Shown: piece after piece, positions 1 to 9,360 of the stretch | Position numbering within the stretch: the first letter of the stretch is position 1 | Layout of the letters: each line of letters begins with the position of its first letter | Assembly: GCF_014698145.1 (NCBI RefSeq) | Contig: NZ_JACJSM010000011.1 | Location: forward strand, 1 to 64,000 | DNA: 64,000 nt | Direction: 5' to 3' | Source: Oscillatoria sp. FACHB-1406 | GTDB lineage: Bacteria; Cyanobacteriota; Cyanobacteriia; Cyanobacteriales; Spirulinaceae | Notes under the pieces: generated by a model | The model's input: only the letters and a program-made list of their open reading frames with translations | Databases searched by the model: none | Told to the model about the DNA's origin: nothing | Program-made: the position numbers and the translations under genes

Positions 1-63
1 GCCTGGGGAGAGTTCGACCTCTGTCAACTAGACGCAAATCTAGTTGGCAAGTTGTCTCGCTGA
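1..63 (+). pseudogene. tnpB: 3' end of a TnpB gene, cut by the window edge
   Basis: The first 63 bases read in frame as a 20-residue TnpB C-terminus beginning AWGEFDLCQLD and ending KLSR-stop. This closely matches the last residues of the complete TnpB at 59166-60341 on the other strand, so it is a second copy of the same IS family, in opposite orientation. The rest of the gene lies outside the window, so it cannot be said whether this copy is intact. It converges on the pentapeptide-repeat gene that follows. Confidence 0.85.
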
Positions 64-101
64 ATCAGGAATCCCCGTTACTTTAGTACGGGGAGTGTCA
101 A
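64..101 (+). mobile_element. Right end of TnpB-type IS (hairpin)
   Basis: Directly after the TnpB stop lies a hairpin, CCCCGT (73-78) paired with ACGGGG (88-93), followed by AGTGTCAA. The same arrangement follows the TnpB stop of the copy at 59 kb (CCCCG/CGGGG, then AGTGTCAA), and similarity between the copies ends there. This marks the right end of an IS200/IS605-type element. In this family the 3' end of tnpB with the right end commonly makes the guide (omega/re) RNA. Confidence 0.75.
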
Positions 102-102
102 C

Positions 103-1704
103 TTACTTCTCTGAGGTTAGAGTGGGAGAGAGATCCGAGCTAAAAAAATCTTGAATGAATTGAAGAGCGCTTTTGATCGGGGGCAAAACGGTATCGGAAT
201 TCTCGTTATTCTCAGGCCAATCTCCCGTGTAGTTATTATCCTGAAAATTAGAATAAGAAGAATGACTCTGACGGCGACCGAAGAAAGGATGATGGTAGAT
301 ATCGAGCGTTTTCTTATCGGAGTTCGTTAAAACGGTATGGGTATAAGCATGAAGGAAACCATCATCGGCGCTCAGAAATTTTTGCTTTTGAGCGCTCAAC
401 TCGCGTAACTGTTCGATCGTGCGATTGACGTTCGCGCTAATGAGCCGAAGTTGCTGGTGAATCGATACGCCGAGCGTTTCCAAGCTCTGCGATTGCAGCA
501 TTTCCAATAACATCAAGAGATGTTTTTTAGCACTCTCTGCATCTTTAAACGGAAAGATTGCGCAGTAAGCAACGATAAATAATTGCTCGTTATTTTCAAC
601 GCGAAACTCCAAATAAGTTCGCCGCGCGCTGACTTCAACACCCGGGGCTTGTTTCAAATCGGGGCAAACTCGGGCGATTTGCTCGTACATTTGAGCGAGA
701 ATTAAGTTCGAGGAGAGATTGTAGGGCGAATCCACCATCACTTGAATAGTAGGAAGCGTTTGGTTAAAAAACTTCTGTGCTTTTTCGGGGGTAAGGCGCA
801 AAACTTGAGTGCGATCGCCGCCCGGACTGAGATCGAGCCAGTCGCAGACTAAGCCTTCTGTTTTTAAACCATAACAGGAAACGCCGTGCAGCTTCGTTCC
901 CGTCAGGATAGCCCCGGTTAAATCTGCCCCACCCCACTCAACATCAATCAAGCGCGCTTGGGTTAAATCGGCGTGAACCAGACTGGTATTGACTAAATTA
1001 GCATGACTCAAATCTGCCCCTATCAAATTTGCCCCACTCAGTTTCGTCTGGCTTAAATCCGCCCAGCGTAAATTAGCGCCGCTTAAATCCACCCAGCGTA
1101 AATTAGCGCGATGTAGATCTGCACCGCTGAGGTTAGCGCGATTGAGATTGGCTTGAGAGAGTTCGGCATCGCGCAAGTTCGCGCCACTCAAATCGGTGCG
1201 ACTGATATCGGCACTGCTGAGGATAACCTGCTCGAGAATTGCGCCGGTCAGAATCGCATCGCGCAAATTGACTTCACTCAGGTTGCAATAGCTCAAATTT
1301 GCACCTCGCAGGGTTGCTTCGCGCAGATCGGTTCCCGTGAGATTGGCGCTGGTGAGATTCGCGCCGCTGAGTTCGGCGCGAACTAATTCGGCGCGCATAA
1401 TTAAAGCTTCGACTAATTCGGCTTTACCGAGATCGGCGCGAATGAGATTGGCAACGTTGAGGAGGGCGCGATTGAGCTTTGCGCCCGAGAGATTGGCGGC
1501 GTTGAGTCGGGCGACATTCAAGCGCGCTCGATCGAGGTTGGCGCGGCTGAGATTAGCACCACTGAGATTGGCAATATTGAGATTGGCACCGCTTAAATTA
1601 ATCTCGCTCAGTCTGACTCCTCTTAGATTTGCCTCGTTAAGATTGACTCCACGAAAGTCTCGGACTCCCGCTGCGTATTGAGTAATCAGTTCTTTAACAT
1701 TCAT
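103..1704 (-). CDS. Pentapeptide-repeat protein with C-terminal globular domain
   Basis: A 533-residue protein. Residues of about 15-285 are almost uninterrupted pentapeptide repeats of the A(N/D)Lxx type, which fold as a right-handed beta-helix. Residues of about 290-533 are a non-repetitive domain I do not recognise. There is no signal peptide, so it is probably cytosolic. The N-terminus (MNVKELITQYAAGVRDF) is of a kind seen on cyanobacterial members. The stop codon lies only two bases from the IS right end at 64-101, so the last residues may have been altered by that insertion. No biochemical function can be assigned; the repeat family includes scaffold and gyrase-mimic proteins, but nothing specific points to either. 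Confidence 0.9.
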   Translation of the reverse strand: MNVKELITQYAAGVRDFRGVNLNEANLRGVRLSEINLSGANLNIANLSGANLSRANLDRARLNVARLNAANLSGAKLNRALLNVANLIRADLGKAELVEALIMRAELVRAELSGANLTSANLTGTDLREATLRGANLSYCNLSEVNLRDAILTGAILEQVILSSADISRTDLSGANLRDAELSQANLNRANLSGADLHRANLRWVDLSGANLRWADLSQTKLSGANLIGADLSHANLVNTSLVHADLTQARLIDVEWGGADLTGAILTGTKLHGVSCYGLKTEGLVCDWLDLSPGGDRTQVLRLTPEKAQKFFNQTLPTIQVMVDSPYNLSSNLILAQMYEQIARVCPDLKQAPGVEVSARRTYLEFRVENNEQLFIVAYCAIFPFKDAESAKKHLLMLLEMLQSQSLETLGVSIHQQLRLISANVNRTIEQLRELSAQKQKFLSADDGFLHAYTHTVLTNSDKKTLDIYHHPFFGRRQSHSSYSNFQDNNYTGDWPENNENSDTVLPPIKSALQFIQDFFSSDLSPTLTSEK

Positions 1705-1915
1705 CCTGGCTTTAAGTCGCAGTTGTCGAAGGGTGGGTAGAGCGGCAAAGGTTTAGGTGGGCTGGGATTGCGCGAGAAACTCAATGTATGGTAGCAAGAA
1801 GGATGTCTTTTACGGGGCGATGGTTTATGGGCGAAGGCGATTCGCTTTGGGCGCGCCCCCAGAAAAACGGGGTTAAAGAGGCTGTTTTTGGCGCGAGAGA
1901 ATTTAGGGTAATTTC

Positions 1916-2755
1916 ATGAAAGTTGGGATTGTCGGACTGGGTTTGATTGGGGGATCGCTGGGTTTGGATTTGCGATCGCGCGGGCTGGAGGTTTTGGGGG
2001 TTTCCCGCCGCCGTTCCGTTTGCGAAATCGCGCGCGATCGCGGGGCGGTTGACGAAGCGAGCGTCGATTTGGCGCTCTTACAAAAAGCGGACGTTATTTT
2101 TATTTGTACTCCCCTGAGTGCGATCGCGCCAACCGTCCAACAACTGATCCCCTTAGTGTCATCTAATACGATTCTTACCGATGTGGGGTCGGTCAAGCAA
2201 TCGATCGCGGCGACTTGCTCGAAATTGTCGCCAAATTTTGTCGGCGGACACCCGATGGCAGGAACCGCCGAACAAGGGATAGAGGCGGCACAAGCGAACT
2301 TATTCGCCGGTGCGCCTTACGTTCTCACCCCCACGGAAACAACGCCTGCTACCGCTCTTAAAGTTGTTGAAGATTTAGTCGGTTTGCTGGACGCTCGCTT
2401 GTATATTTGTTCTCCCGCGCGGCACGATCGCGCCGTGGCTTTTATTTCTCATCTACCCTTGTTTGCCAGTGCGGGATTGATCCAAACTTGCCTACGCGAA
2501 TCGGACTCGGAAGTCTTACAACTGGCTCAAAAGCTTGCTAGTTCTGGTTTTCGGGATACCAGTCGCATTGGCGGCGGCAATCCGGAGTTGGGCGTTGCGA
2601 TCGCGCGTCACAATCGCCTCGAATTAGCGCGATCGCTCCGTCAATACCGGCAGGTACTCGATACGCTGATTGAAGAGATCGAGGGGGAAAATTGGGATGC
2701 GATCGAGCAATCTTTGCAGGAAAATCAAGGCGCGCGCCCCGATTTTTTAAATTAA
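1916..2755 (+). CDS. tyrA: Prephenate/arogenate dehydrogenase
   Basis: A 279-residue enzyme of tyrosine synthesis, oxidising arogenate or prephenate with NAD(P)+. The N-terminal Rossmann motif GLGLIGGS is at residues 7-14. The family signature GGHPMAGTAEQG follows near residue 115, and ARHDRAVAFISHLP carries the conserved active-site His region near 180. Length fits the short cyanobacterial TyrA, without fused chorismate mutase or ACT domain. Cyanobacterial homologues generally prefer arogenate and NADP; that is family knowledge, not visible here. The ATG at 1916 follows an AGGGTAA sequence. The gene stands alone and is divergent from the pentapeptide gene, with a 211-base gap between them. 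Confidence 0.95.
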   Translation: MKVGIVGLGLIGGSLGLDLRSRGLEVLGVSRRRSVCEIARDRGAVDEASVDLALLQKADVIFICTPLSAIAPTVQQLIPLVSSNTILTDVGSVKQSIAATCSKLSPNFVGGHPMAGTAEQGIEAAQANLFAGAPYVLTPTETTPATALKVVEDLVGLLDARLYICSPARHDRAVAFISHLPLFASAGLIQTCLRESDSEVLQLAQKLASSGFRDTSRIGGGNPELGVAIARHNRLELARSLRQYRQVLDTLIEEIEGENWDAIEQSLQENQGARPDFLN

Positions 2756-2852
2756 TAGAAAACTTAACGTTCTCCTAGCCCCGCGCTAGAAGATTCGAGT
2801 CGGGACGCGGCAAACAGAGTAGCGTTGCCGCGTCGCCAGAGCGAAGCCAGAG

Positions 2853-3200
2853 TCAAGAACTAACACTTTCGAGCAGTTGCCAGCGATCGCTTTCTGCGAT
2901 CGCTCGTTGAACCGACTCAAAGATTTGTCGGCAGTGGTTGTCAAGCTGGAGAGGAAGTTCTTCATTTTTAATCACTAAGCTCATGCGGACTTCCCGAGCC
3001 GTCGCTGTGGTGCGATCGACTAAAACTTCGGCTGTGACTAGCTTTGAAAAAGCAATATGTCCGGGAACTTCGCGCCCCATTAAATAATCGCCTGCATCGT
3101 AAAGAATTTCAAAATTGCAAGATTTTAGAACTTCCCGCAGGGAGGGGAAGAGGTTTTCAATTGGAACTGCTAGCGTAAATGAGCATACATAACGAGCCAT
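2853..3200 (-). CDS. Conserved hypothetical protein, 115 aa
   Basis: I chose the internal ATG at 3198-3200 (MARYVCSFTLAVPIENLF) because the 25 upstream codons (rich in D, R and Y) look like read-through of the leader. The product is small, soluble, without transmembrane segment or signal peptide, with mixed alpha/beta character: an N-terminal amphipathic stretch, a central FEILYDAGDYLMG and a C-terminal helix. I do not recognise a Pfam family with certainty. It converges on tyrA and is divergent from tmk. The codon use and lack of frame interruptions support a real gene. Confidence 0.7.
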   Translation of the reverse strand: MARYVCSFTLAVPIENLFPSLREVLKSCNFEILYDAGDYLMGREVPGHIAFSKLVTAEVLVDRTTATAREVRMSLVIKNEELPLQLDNHCRQIFESVQRAIAESDRWQLLESVSS

Positions 3201-3559
3201 ATTCTCGACCCCAGAAATCAAGTTTAGGTAGACTCTCCTATCATAATCGAAGCGTCCTGACATCCGATCTCGCAAAGATCGGCATCCAATTCTTTTTTCG
3301 CCGACCCATTTCCTTGAAGGTTAATCGAACTTCAGTAAAATTACTGGAAATTCGCAAACTTAGAGGTGGAAGGAAAAAAGCAGGAAAAGCGAGGACGGCA
3401 AGATATTATGGAGAGTTGAAGCGAGCCATCAGCCGAACTGACGGCGCAAAGAAAGCAGAAGCAAAAAAAACACTCAAAATCCTTTGCGCTCAACACCTTT
3501 CTTAGTGCGATACTCGTCATCCGGATAGTTCGGTCGATTGAAGCGAGGAAAATTTGCGC
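3201..3559. other. Intergenic region between the small protein and tmk
   Basis: 359 bases between divergent genes. It presumably holds both promoters, but I see no convincing -35/-10 pair. A plus-strand reading frame through it (3179-3505) has lysine/arginine-rich, unpatterned composition and overlaps the start of the minus-strand gene, so I do not call it. A GAGGAAA sequence at 3545-3551 is the ribosome-binding site of tmk. Confidence 0.6.
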
Positions 3560-4195
3560 ATGAATGGAAAACTCATTGTATTCGAGGGCGGCGAAGGCGC
3601 GGGGAAAACGACTCAAATCGAGAGGACGCGCGCTTGGCTTTCCCGACATCTCCCCCCACACATTCCGCTACTCGTCACGCGGGAACCGGGCGGAACGCAC
3701 CTGGGGACGAGCATTCGCAGCTTGTTACTCGATCGCGCAACAGCCTCAGAAACGCCCCACAATCGCACGGAACTGCTGCTTTACGCCGCCGATCGCGCCC
3801 AGCACGTCGAAACTTGTTTAAGACCCGCTCTGGCTGACAATACGATAATTTTATGCGATCGCTACACGGATTCGACGGTTGCGTATCAAGGGTACGGTCG
3901 CGGTCTTAACCTCGAGATGATCGAACAACTCAATCGTATCGCCACGGGAGGATTAAAGAGCGATTTAACCCTGTGGTTGGATTTAGAGGTCGAAATTGGC
4001 TTAGAACGGGCGAGACGGCGTTCTGTGCGCGATCGCATGGAAGCGGCAGAATTAACCTTTCATAAGCGGGTTCGCGCTGGGTTCGAGCAACTGGCTGGAG
4101 ACAATCCGCAGCGTATCGTTCGTATTGATGCGAGTTTGGAGGTGGAGAAGGTGAGCGCTCAAATCGAGAAAGTGCTGCGCGATCGCATTTTATAA
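3560..4195 (+). CDS. tmk: Thymidylate kinase
   Basis: Phosphorylates dTMP to dTDP with ATP. The 211-residue product has the P-loop GGEGAGKTT at about residues 10-18, the TREPGGT motif, the DRYTDSTVAYQGYGRGL signature near residue 95, and an arginine-rich LID (RARRRSVRDRME). Length is typical for bacterial TMK. I start at the ATG at 3560, nine bases after a GAGGAAA Shine-Dalgarno; an in-frame TTG six bases earlier is less likely. The downstream gap is filled with short tandem repeats, so the gene seems monocistronic. Confidence 0.95.
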   Translation: MNGKLIVFEGGEGAGKTTQIERTRAWLSRHLPPHIPLLVTREPGGTHLGTSIRSLLLDRATASETPHNRTELLLYAADRAQHVETCLRPALADNTIILCDRYTDSTVAYQGYGRGLNLEMIEQLNRIATGGLKSDLTLWLDLEVEIGLERARRRSVRDRMEAAELTFHKRVRAGFEQLAGDNPQRIVRIDASLEVEKVSAQIEKVLRDRIL

Positions 4196-4341
4196 TGAAT
4201 AATGAATAGTGAATAATGAATAATTTACAATGGACAATTAATTGATAATGTTCGGAGTCTTTTTGACCCAGACCAACCCTTCAACTTCTGACTGCCTCAA
4301 CATTATCCATTATTCATTATCTATTATTCATTATCAATTAT
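4196..4341. repeat. Heptameric short tandem repeats and dispersed repeat
   Basis: The left part repeats units such as TGAATAA; the right part repeats the complementary ATTATTC words, so the stretch can fold back on itself. Between them is CCCTTCAACTTCTGA followed by CCTCAAC. This last segment plus its AT-rich tail recurs at 36177-36247. Such short tandem repeats are common in intergenic DNA of filamentous cyanobacteria. Confidence 0.8.
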
Positions 4342-7300
4342 TTACCACGGATTCCCGACTAAGGTAAAAGCACTCCAATAGTAAGGATGAGTTAAATTGC
4401 GATCGCCCAACTGGACTAATTCAGGCGTTAGCGGAAAACTCCCTTGCGGCGTTACTAATTGTCCTTTTTCCAAGCGAACTTTTCCTTGACTCATCGCTAA
4501 CTGTACCTGCCGCAATGCTTCAGCCTTAATCGATGCCGTTTTCAACTGTTCGTAAAAACCCACCATCAAACCCAGCGTTCCTTCATCGCTGACATACCAC
4601 AGACTGCCCAGCACTGATTTTACCCCTGCTTGGGCAGCAAGCCCCGCAAATCCGAGTTCCGCGTCGCGATCGCCCAATGCCGTGCGACAGGCACTTAAGA
4701 CCAACAAATCTACCGGCGGCTGTGCTAATTTGAGTTGGCGAATTCGATCTAAACTCAAGCGCGAATCTCCCCAAAACTGGATGAAAGAATTCTCTGATTT
4801 GCCCGAATTGAACTCAGCATGAGAAGCGAGGTGAACGATACTGTAAGGCGTAGCATTGCGCGTTTCAATTAGCTTTTCTTGAGTGAAATCACTTCCTGAT
4901 AACTCTTCTCCCTTCCACACATTTTGAGTAATAAGTTGCAATTCCAAGGATGCCGCCGGGAGGGGCGGTAAATCGACAAAGGTATCAGAACCCATACCCA
5001 GCACGGGTAAATTTTTAATATCGCGGTAGCGCGTATCGACGAGCGATAGACTCGGCATCAATCCGACGCTATACTGTTCGATGATGAACTTGTTGCCATC
5101 GTGAAGCGCTGCAACGGGGAGCGATCGCAACCCAGCATCCAAAATAAAAGAAATATTCGTAATTTCCCGCAACTTTAACTGTTCCTGCACGGGTGCAATT
5201 ATCCAGTCGTACAACTGTTTTGAAGGCGCGAGATAAGCAGTTCGACGACTAACATTCGTCACAGCGCTGCGAAATCGATTGGCAACTTCCATCACTTGCG
5301 CGCGCGTCACGCCCTCGATTCGGCGGCGATAAGGAGTTCCTTTTGCCGTAACCATCATTAACTCTAATTCATCCGTATCCGGGTTTGTTCGGTTCGCATC
5401 AATGGGGACAAAAGTCACATAGAGAATAGCGGGTTTTTCTCCAGTATTATCTTCAATATCGTGTAAAATTTCCCGAACGTTATCGAGAGAACTAAAATGA
5501 ATTTCTGCGCTGCCTCCGTAGCCAACAAAATCGTTAGTAAAGCGTTCTTCGATACCCTCTAGCGTACTCGTTGTAACTTCGGGGGTTGGTTGCTTGAGTA
5601 CATCGCTACCGCCGCCACAATAAGGAGGACAAGTATCTAAGGGGAATCTAAGCGGGCTGGGGTTGGTTGGAATATCGTTATTTGGGTTTGGGGGGCGATC
5701 GGGGTTTGGGGGGCGATCGGGGTTTTGAGCGAGATTAACTTGAAGTTGTACCGATTGCGAGTTAGAGAACGGAATGCGATCGTCAGCCACGACATCAAAT
5801 AAATTAACCAATCCCGTAAAATTAGAATCGGTAGTAAAGCTTAAAACATCGCCAACTATCAACTTTTGCGACGAACCCGCCGTCAAAACGATTGAACTTC
5901 CACCGCGAAGTAACGTCAGCGTTCCCGTCCCCGTAATGTTACTAATAACGATGGAATTATTAATAAAATCATCTAAATTAGCATCCGTTACTTGCTTTTC
6001 AATATCGGCAAAAGTAATTTGAAAAGATTGACCGGGTTGTAAAGTGGTTACGGGATTGGTAAATGGTGCAATAACGGGAGGCGTATTAATCGAGGTAATC
6101 GTAATATTCGGCTGCGGCACGTCGGAACCTCCCGTCGGTTTCATGTCAAAAGAACCCGCAGCCAGAGGAGTTCCATCCGTATTAATCGCCCCTGCCAACC
6201 CATTAACGCTCGTCGCATCCCCGATAATGAAGGGATCGTTATTCGGTCCGCCATCGTGCTGAATTGTCACCGTCCCCGCAATTTTCGGTCCACCCGTTAC
6301 AATTCCTTGGGTATCAATCGTTGTCCCTGCCCCCGTTCCCCGCACTCGCCCAGTCGCAAGGACATCCACCTTACCGCCTTGCCCCGTACCCGTAGAATCA
6401 CCCTGTCCCGTTGTTGTAATGCTGGTAAATTGAATATCGCTACCGGGAGTTGGTTCCGATTTCAGGCTGACATCTCCCCCTCGTCCATCTGCCGAACCTA
6501 CACTAATATTGTTTCCGATTGCGGCTGAAGTAATCGCGCCTGCATTAATCGTGCTACCCGATGCCAAAGTAATGTCACCCCCTCGAGCGCTTACTGGCCC
6601 TAAACCGTTTGCACTAGCAGTAGAAGCGATCGCACCGACATTCATGGCGCTGCCCGATATCAGTTTAATTTCGCCGCCTGTGGCTATTGCCGTCGTTCCA
6701 GAACCGCTTAGTGAGGCTGTAGCCGTAGAAGTAATCGCGCCTGCATTAATCGTGCTACCCGATGTCAAAGTAACGTCACCCCCTTTAGCTACCGTTCCAT
6801 AACCGCTTCCTGTAGCAATGGTAGTAATCGTGCCTGTATTAATAGCGCCGCCTGCATCAATCGTGACTATACCACCCGTTGCTGTAACCGGACTCGACGC
6901 TGTGGTAGTCGCAGAAGTATTAATATCCCCGGTTGTCACGCTACCTCCAGCGTTTAAACGAATATCTGCCCCTATTACTTGAGGGTCATTACTACCAAAA
7001 CTCGTGTTAATGTTACCAATCGCGATATTATTTCCCGCAGTAATCTCAATAAAACGCCCACCCGTAGCGTCTCCTTCTAAGGCAATACTTTGTCCCGCAC
7101 CGTTAAAGTCTCGTAACGCGCTGAATGAGATGCTGGTAACCGACGTAGGGCTAAAATCTAACGAAGTATTGAGGTTGATATCGCGACTGGCTTGTAAGAT
7201 AATATCGCCTGATAAAGACAGTAATTTAGTCGCGCCGATGGTAAAGTCCGTAAAAGCATCTACATCACCCGCCAAAATTTGATTATCGTCGAGTTGAGCA

Positions 7301-8652
7301 TCATCCGCCCCTGCACCCGCAATAATATTAATATCTCTGGGGTCGAATAAAATTGTACCGAGAAGACCGTTACTCGCTCCTGCATCCGCATTTCCATTAA
7401 AGACTAATTTGTCTTTCCCGGAAATTTCAATAAAACCGCCGTTGCCTGAATTAATGCCCCCTCTGGCGCTAGCACTTCCATAAAATCCGGTCACTTCGTT
7501 CGACCAATTGATAATTCTGCCGCCGTTCCCGTTCAAACCGGCATTAGCATTTAAAACTGAATCTTGGCTGACATAAGTTCGCGCCGCATTGGGAACATTC
7601 CCCTGTCCTTGGTAATCGCCACCGATACGAATATTGCCGCCGCTGCCCTCGCTTCCCGAAGCATTTAAGTTCGCGCCGATTAGGGCTATCTTTTGTCCCA
7701 ATACGTCAATATTTCCGCCAGAGGTTCCACTCGCATTGAGGCTTCCGGAAATAACTGTCGTTCCGTTTGTCGTTGGAATCGTGCTTCCGGAACTCGCTAA
7801 CTGAACTTGGTTACTCGCGTTAAGGGTTAAGCCAGTATTTACATTTTGAGTGGCGGAACTGGTGAGGAGTTGGGGCAGTTGTAAGGCGTTGAACGGGAGA
7901 ACTTGACCGTTAAGATCGCGAGGCGGCTGAATTTCGAGACTGAGGAGGGATCCGGGTTGAGAAATTTTGACGGAACTACTACCGGGAATCGCTGCAATTG
8001 CAATATTTCCAGCATTCGCAGTTAGCGTTCCCGTATTAACAACGGTTCCGCCTAATAAACTTAAGTTTTTTCCGGCATCGACGGCTAAGTTTCCAGCATT
8101 GACAATTGCACCCGCTGAGGAGGAGTCGAACGCAAATTGATTGGGCGTACCGTTTAAAGCGAGGTAATTATTATCGCCAAACGCATTAAACCAACCGCCA
8201 TTATTGAAGCCGATTCCTGTTGCTGTTGTTGCGGTGAAATCGGCTGGGACATTCAAACTCGCTCCCGCACCAAAGATGATTCCAGCCGGATTCATTAAGT
8301 AGAGATTGGAGTTGCCGCCGCTAACTTGAATTAAGCCGTTAATCACCGATGGATCGCCGCCGGTAACGCGCGCTAAGATATTCGCGATACTCGGATTCGA
8401 GAGAAAATTGGCAACGCTATTAGCATCGAGATTAAAGGCTTGAAAGCTATGAAATAAGTTGGCTTTATCTGCCGATAGACTACCGCCGAAAATATCGATA
8501 CGGTTGCCGTTGACTAAAACCTGCGTTCCTGTAGCATCAGCAGCGGGGACAATCGTTTGGGCTAAAGCTGGAGGCGCAAAACACGCTGCCCGCACCCAAA
8601 ACCCAAGGAGTAAGCCAAACCCGTAACACCCAGAAAAAAAGGAAGATTTCAT
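4342..8652 (-). CDS. Secreted haemagglutinin-type (TPS) protein with C-terminal CHAT protease
   Basis: A 1436-residue exported protein. Residues 1-32 are a signal peptide ending ALA-Q. Residues of about 33-150 match the two-partner-secretion (filamentous haemagglutinin) N-terminal domain, including LYLMNPAGIIFG. About 150-870 is Gly/Ser/Thr/Asn-rich beta-helix repeat, with nearly duplicated units based on SGSTINAGAITS. A Pro/Asn/Asp linker (NPDRPPNPDRPPNPNN) precedes the CHAT domain at about 1080-1436. The candidate catalytic dyad is His1278 (HLASHAEF) and Cys1322 (LSACRTALG), as in caspase-like CHAT proteases. TPS passengers leave through a TpsB pore, which is not encoded here. The gene is monocistronic, flanked by repeats on both sides. 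The combination implies a surface or extracellular protease; its substrate is unknown. Confidence 0.9.
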   Translation of the reverse strand: MKSSFFSGCYGFGLLLGFWVRAACFAPPALAQTIVPAADATGTQVLVNGNRIDIFGGSLSADKANLFHSFQAFNLDANSVANFLSNPSIANILARVTGGDPSVINGLIQVSGGNSNLYLMNPAGIIFGAGASLNVPADFTATTATGIGFNNGGWFNAFGDNNYLALNGTPNQFAFDSSSAGAIVNAGNLAVDAGKNLSLLGGTVVNTGTLTANAGNIAIAAIPGSSSVKISQPGSLLSLEIQPPRDLNGQVLPFNALQLPQLLTSSATQNVNTGLTLNASNQVQLASSGSTIPTTNGTTVISGSLNASGTSGGNIDVLGQKIALIGANLNASGSEGSGGNIRIGGDYQGQGNVPNAARTYVSQDSVLNANAGLNGNGGRIINWSNEVTGFYGSASARGGINSGNGGFIEISGKDKLVFNGNADAGASNGLLGTILFDPRDINIIAGAGADDAQLDDNQILAGDVDAFTDFTIGATKLLSLSGDIILQASRDINLNTSLDFSPTSVTSISFSALRDFNGAGQSIALEGDATGGRFIEITAGNNIAIGNINTSFGSNDPQVIGADIRLNAGGSVTTGDINTSATTTASSPVTATGGIVTIDAGGAINTGTITTIATGSGYGTVAKGGDVTLTSGSTINAGAITSTATASLSGSGTTAIATGGEIKLISGSAMNVGAIASTASANGLGPVSARGGDITLASGSTINAGAITSAAIGNNISVGSADGRGGDVSLKSEPTPGSDIQFTSITTTGQGDSTGTGQGGKVDVLATGRVRGTGAGTTIDTQGIVTGGPKIAGTVTIQHDGGPNNDPFIIGDATSVNGLAGAINTDGTPLAAGSFDMKPTGGSDVPQPNITITSINTPPVIAPFTNPVTTLQPGQSFQITFADIEKQVTDANLDDFINNSIVISNITGTGTLTLLRGGSSIVLTAGSSQKLIVGDVLSFTTDSNFTGLVNLFDVVADDRIPFSNSQSVQLQVNLAQNPDRPPNPDRPPNPNNDIPTNPSPLRFPLDTCPPYCGGGSDVLKQPTPEVTTSTLEGIEERFTNDFVGYGGSAEIHFSSLDNVREILHDIEDNTGEKPAILYVTFVPIDANRTNPDTDELELMMVTAKGTPYRRRIEGVTRAQVMEVANRFRSAVTNVSRRTAYLAPSKQLYDWIIAPVQEQLKLREITNISFILDAGLRSLPVAALHDGNKFIIEQYSVGLMPSLSLVDTRYRDIKNLPVLGMGSDTFVDLPPLPAASLELQLITQNVWKGEELSGSDFTQEKLIETRNATPYSIVHLASHAEFNSGKSENSFIQFWGDSRLSLDRIRQLKLAQPPVDLLVLSACRTALGDRDAELGFAGLAAQAGVKSVLGSLWYVSDEGTLGLMVGFYEQLKTASIKAEALRQVQLAMSQGKVRLEKGQLVTPQGSFPLTPELVQLGDRNLTHPYYWSAFTLVGNPW

Positions 8653-9360
8653 ACAAAAAATCGTTAGGAACGTTTAGGAATTTTTAGCAGCGCGAGTATC
8701 TAACATCTAAGCTGTTTTCTTGGCTTTGAATTTTTTTTTGGAAGAAGAATGAATGCGAGCAAGTGTTAACATACATCTATAGCAGCGAACGGCAAGTAGG
8801 TAAGCGTGCTTTTGCGTTGGTTTTGATGAAACCGAGAACGGTTTTAGCGGAACAATTTGAGGAAGGAAACTCTTTAGGAAGAAAAAGACGCTAGCTGGCA
8901 GATGCAGTCAGGTCTATAAATATCCTTGAAAAGGCGTGAGAGGCTTTCAAGGATTTTAAATTTTTAATTCTGCCCAGCACGCTTATATTTATTTTCTATC
9001 GTAACCAGTGAAGAGTAAGATCGCCTATAGGGTTTACCCAAAAAATACATGAAAAAGAACCGCAGTTGTAATCTAGGGGCTGCGGTTCGAGTCTGAAGGA
9101 GTATTTAAGGAGTATTCAACCTAATGGCGATTGTAAAATAGATGTCGAACAAAGTAAGGCTGGTTACAGTTTTGGAAACAAGGGGCTAGGAGACTACGAT
9201 CGAGCGTTCCGATTGGCAGGGGGTTTGCTGAGTACGTTTGCCGAACGTAGGGGGTGGTAAACCCAATTTTTTTGATAATTTATATAGAATAGGAGCAAGC
9301 GGTTGACGATAGTGGCAGCGATCGCTGCATCTATACAGTATTGGGATATACCTTTTGCTT
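8653..9360. other. 708-base intergenic region with two strong hairpins
   Basis: No credible ORF is present. Two clear inverted repeats are seen: TCCTTGAAA (8923-8931) with TTTCAAGGA (8945-8953), followed by a T-rich run, and GAACCGCAG (9057-9065) with CTGCGGTTC (9080-9088). The first looks like a plus-strand intrinsic terminator, but no annotated plus-strand gene precedes it. Upstream promoters of the CHAT gene (minus strand) and the zinc-ribbon gene (plus strand) should also lie here. Confidence 0.6.
8923..8960 (+). terminator. Terminator-like hairpin without an upstream gene
   Basis: A nine-base-pair perfect stem (TCCTTGAAA/TTTCAAGGA) with a 13-base loop is followed by TTTTAAATTTTT. This is the form of a rho-independent terminator on the plus strand. 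With no coding gene upstream in that direction, it may end a small RNA, or serve as a bidirectional insulator. Confidence 0.5.

Noticed and set aside
1153-1681. Long plus-strand frames antisense to the pentapeptide gene
   Set aside because: Mirror frames of a repetitive gene; their composition follows the five-residue period of the opposite strand.
3179-3505. Plus-strand frame of 108 codons upstream of tmk
   Set aside because: Basic, unpatterned sequence overlapping the start of the minus-strand gene; no start signal and no recognised domain.
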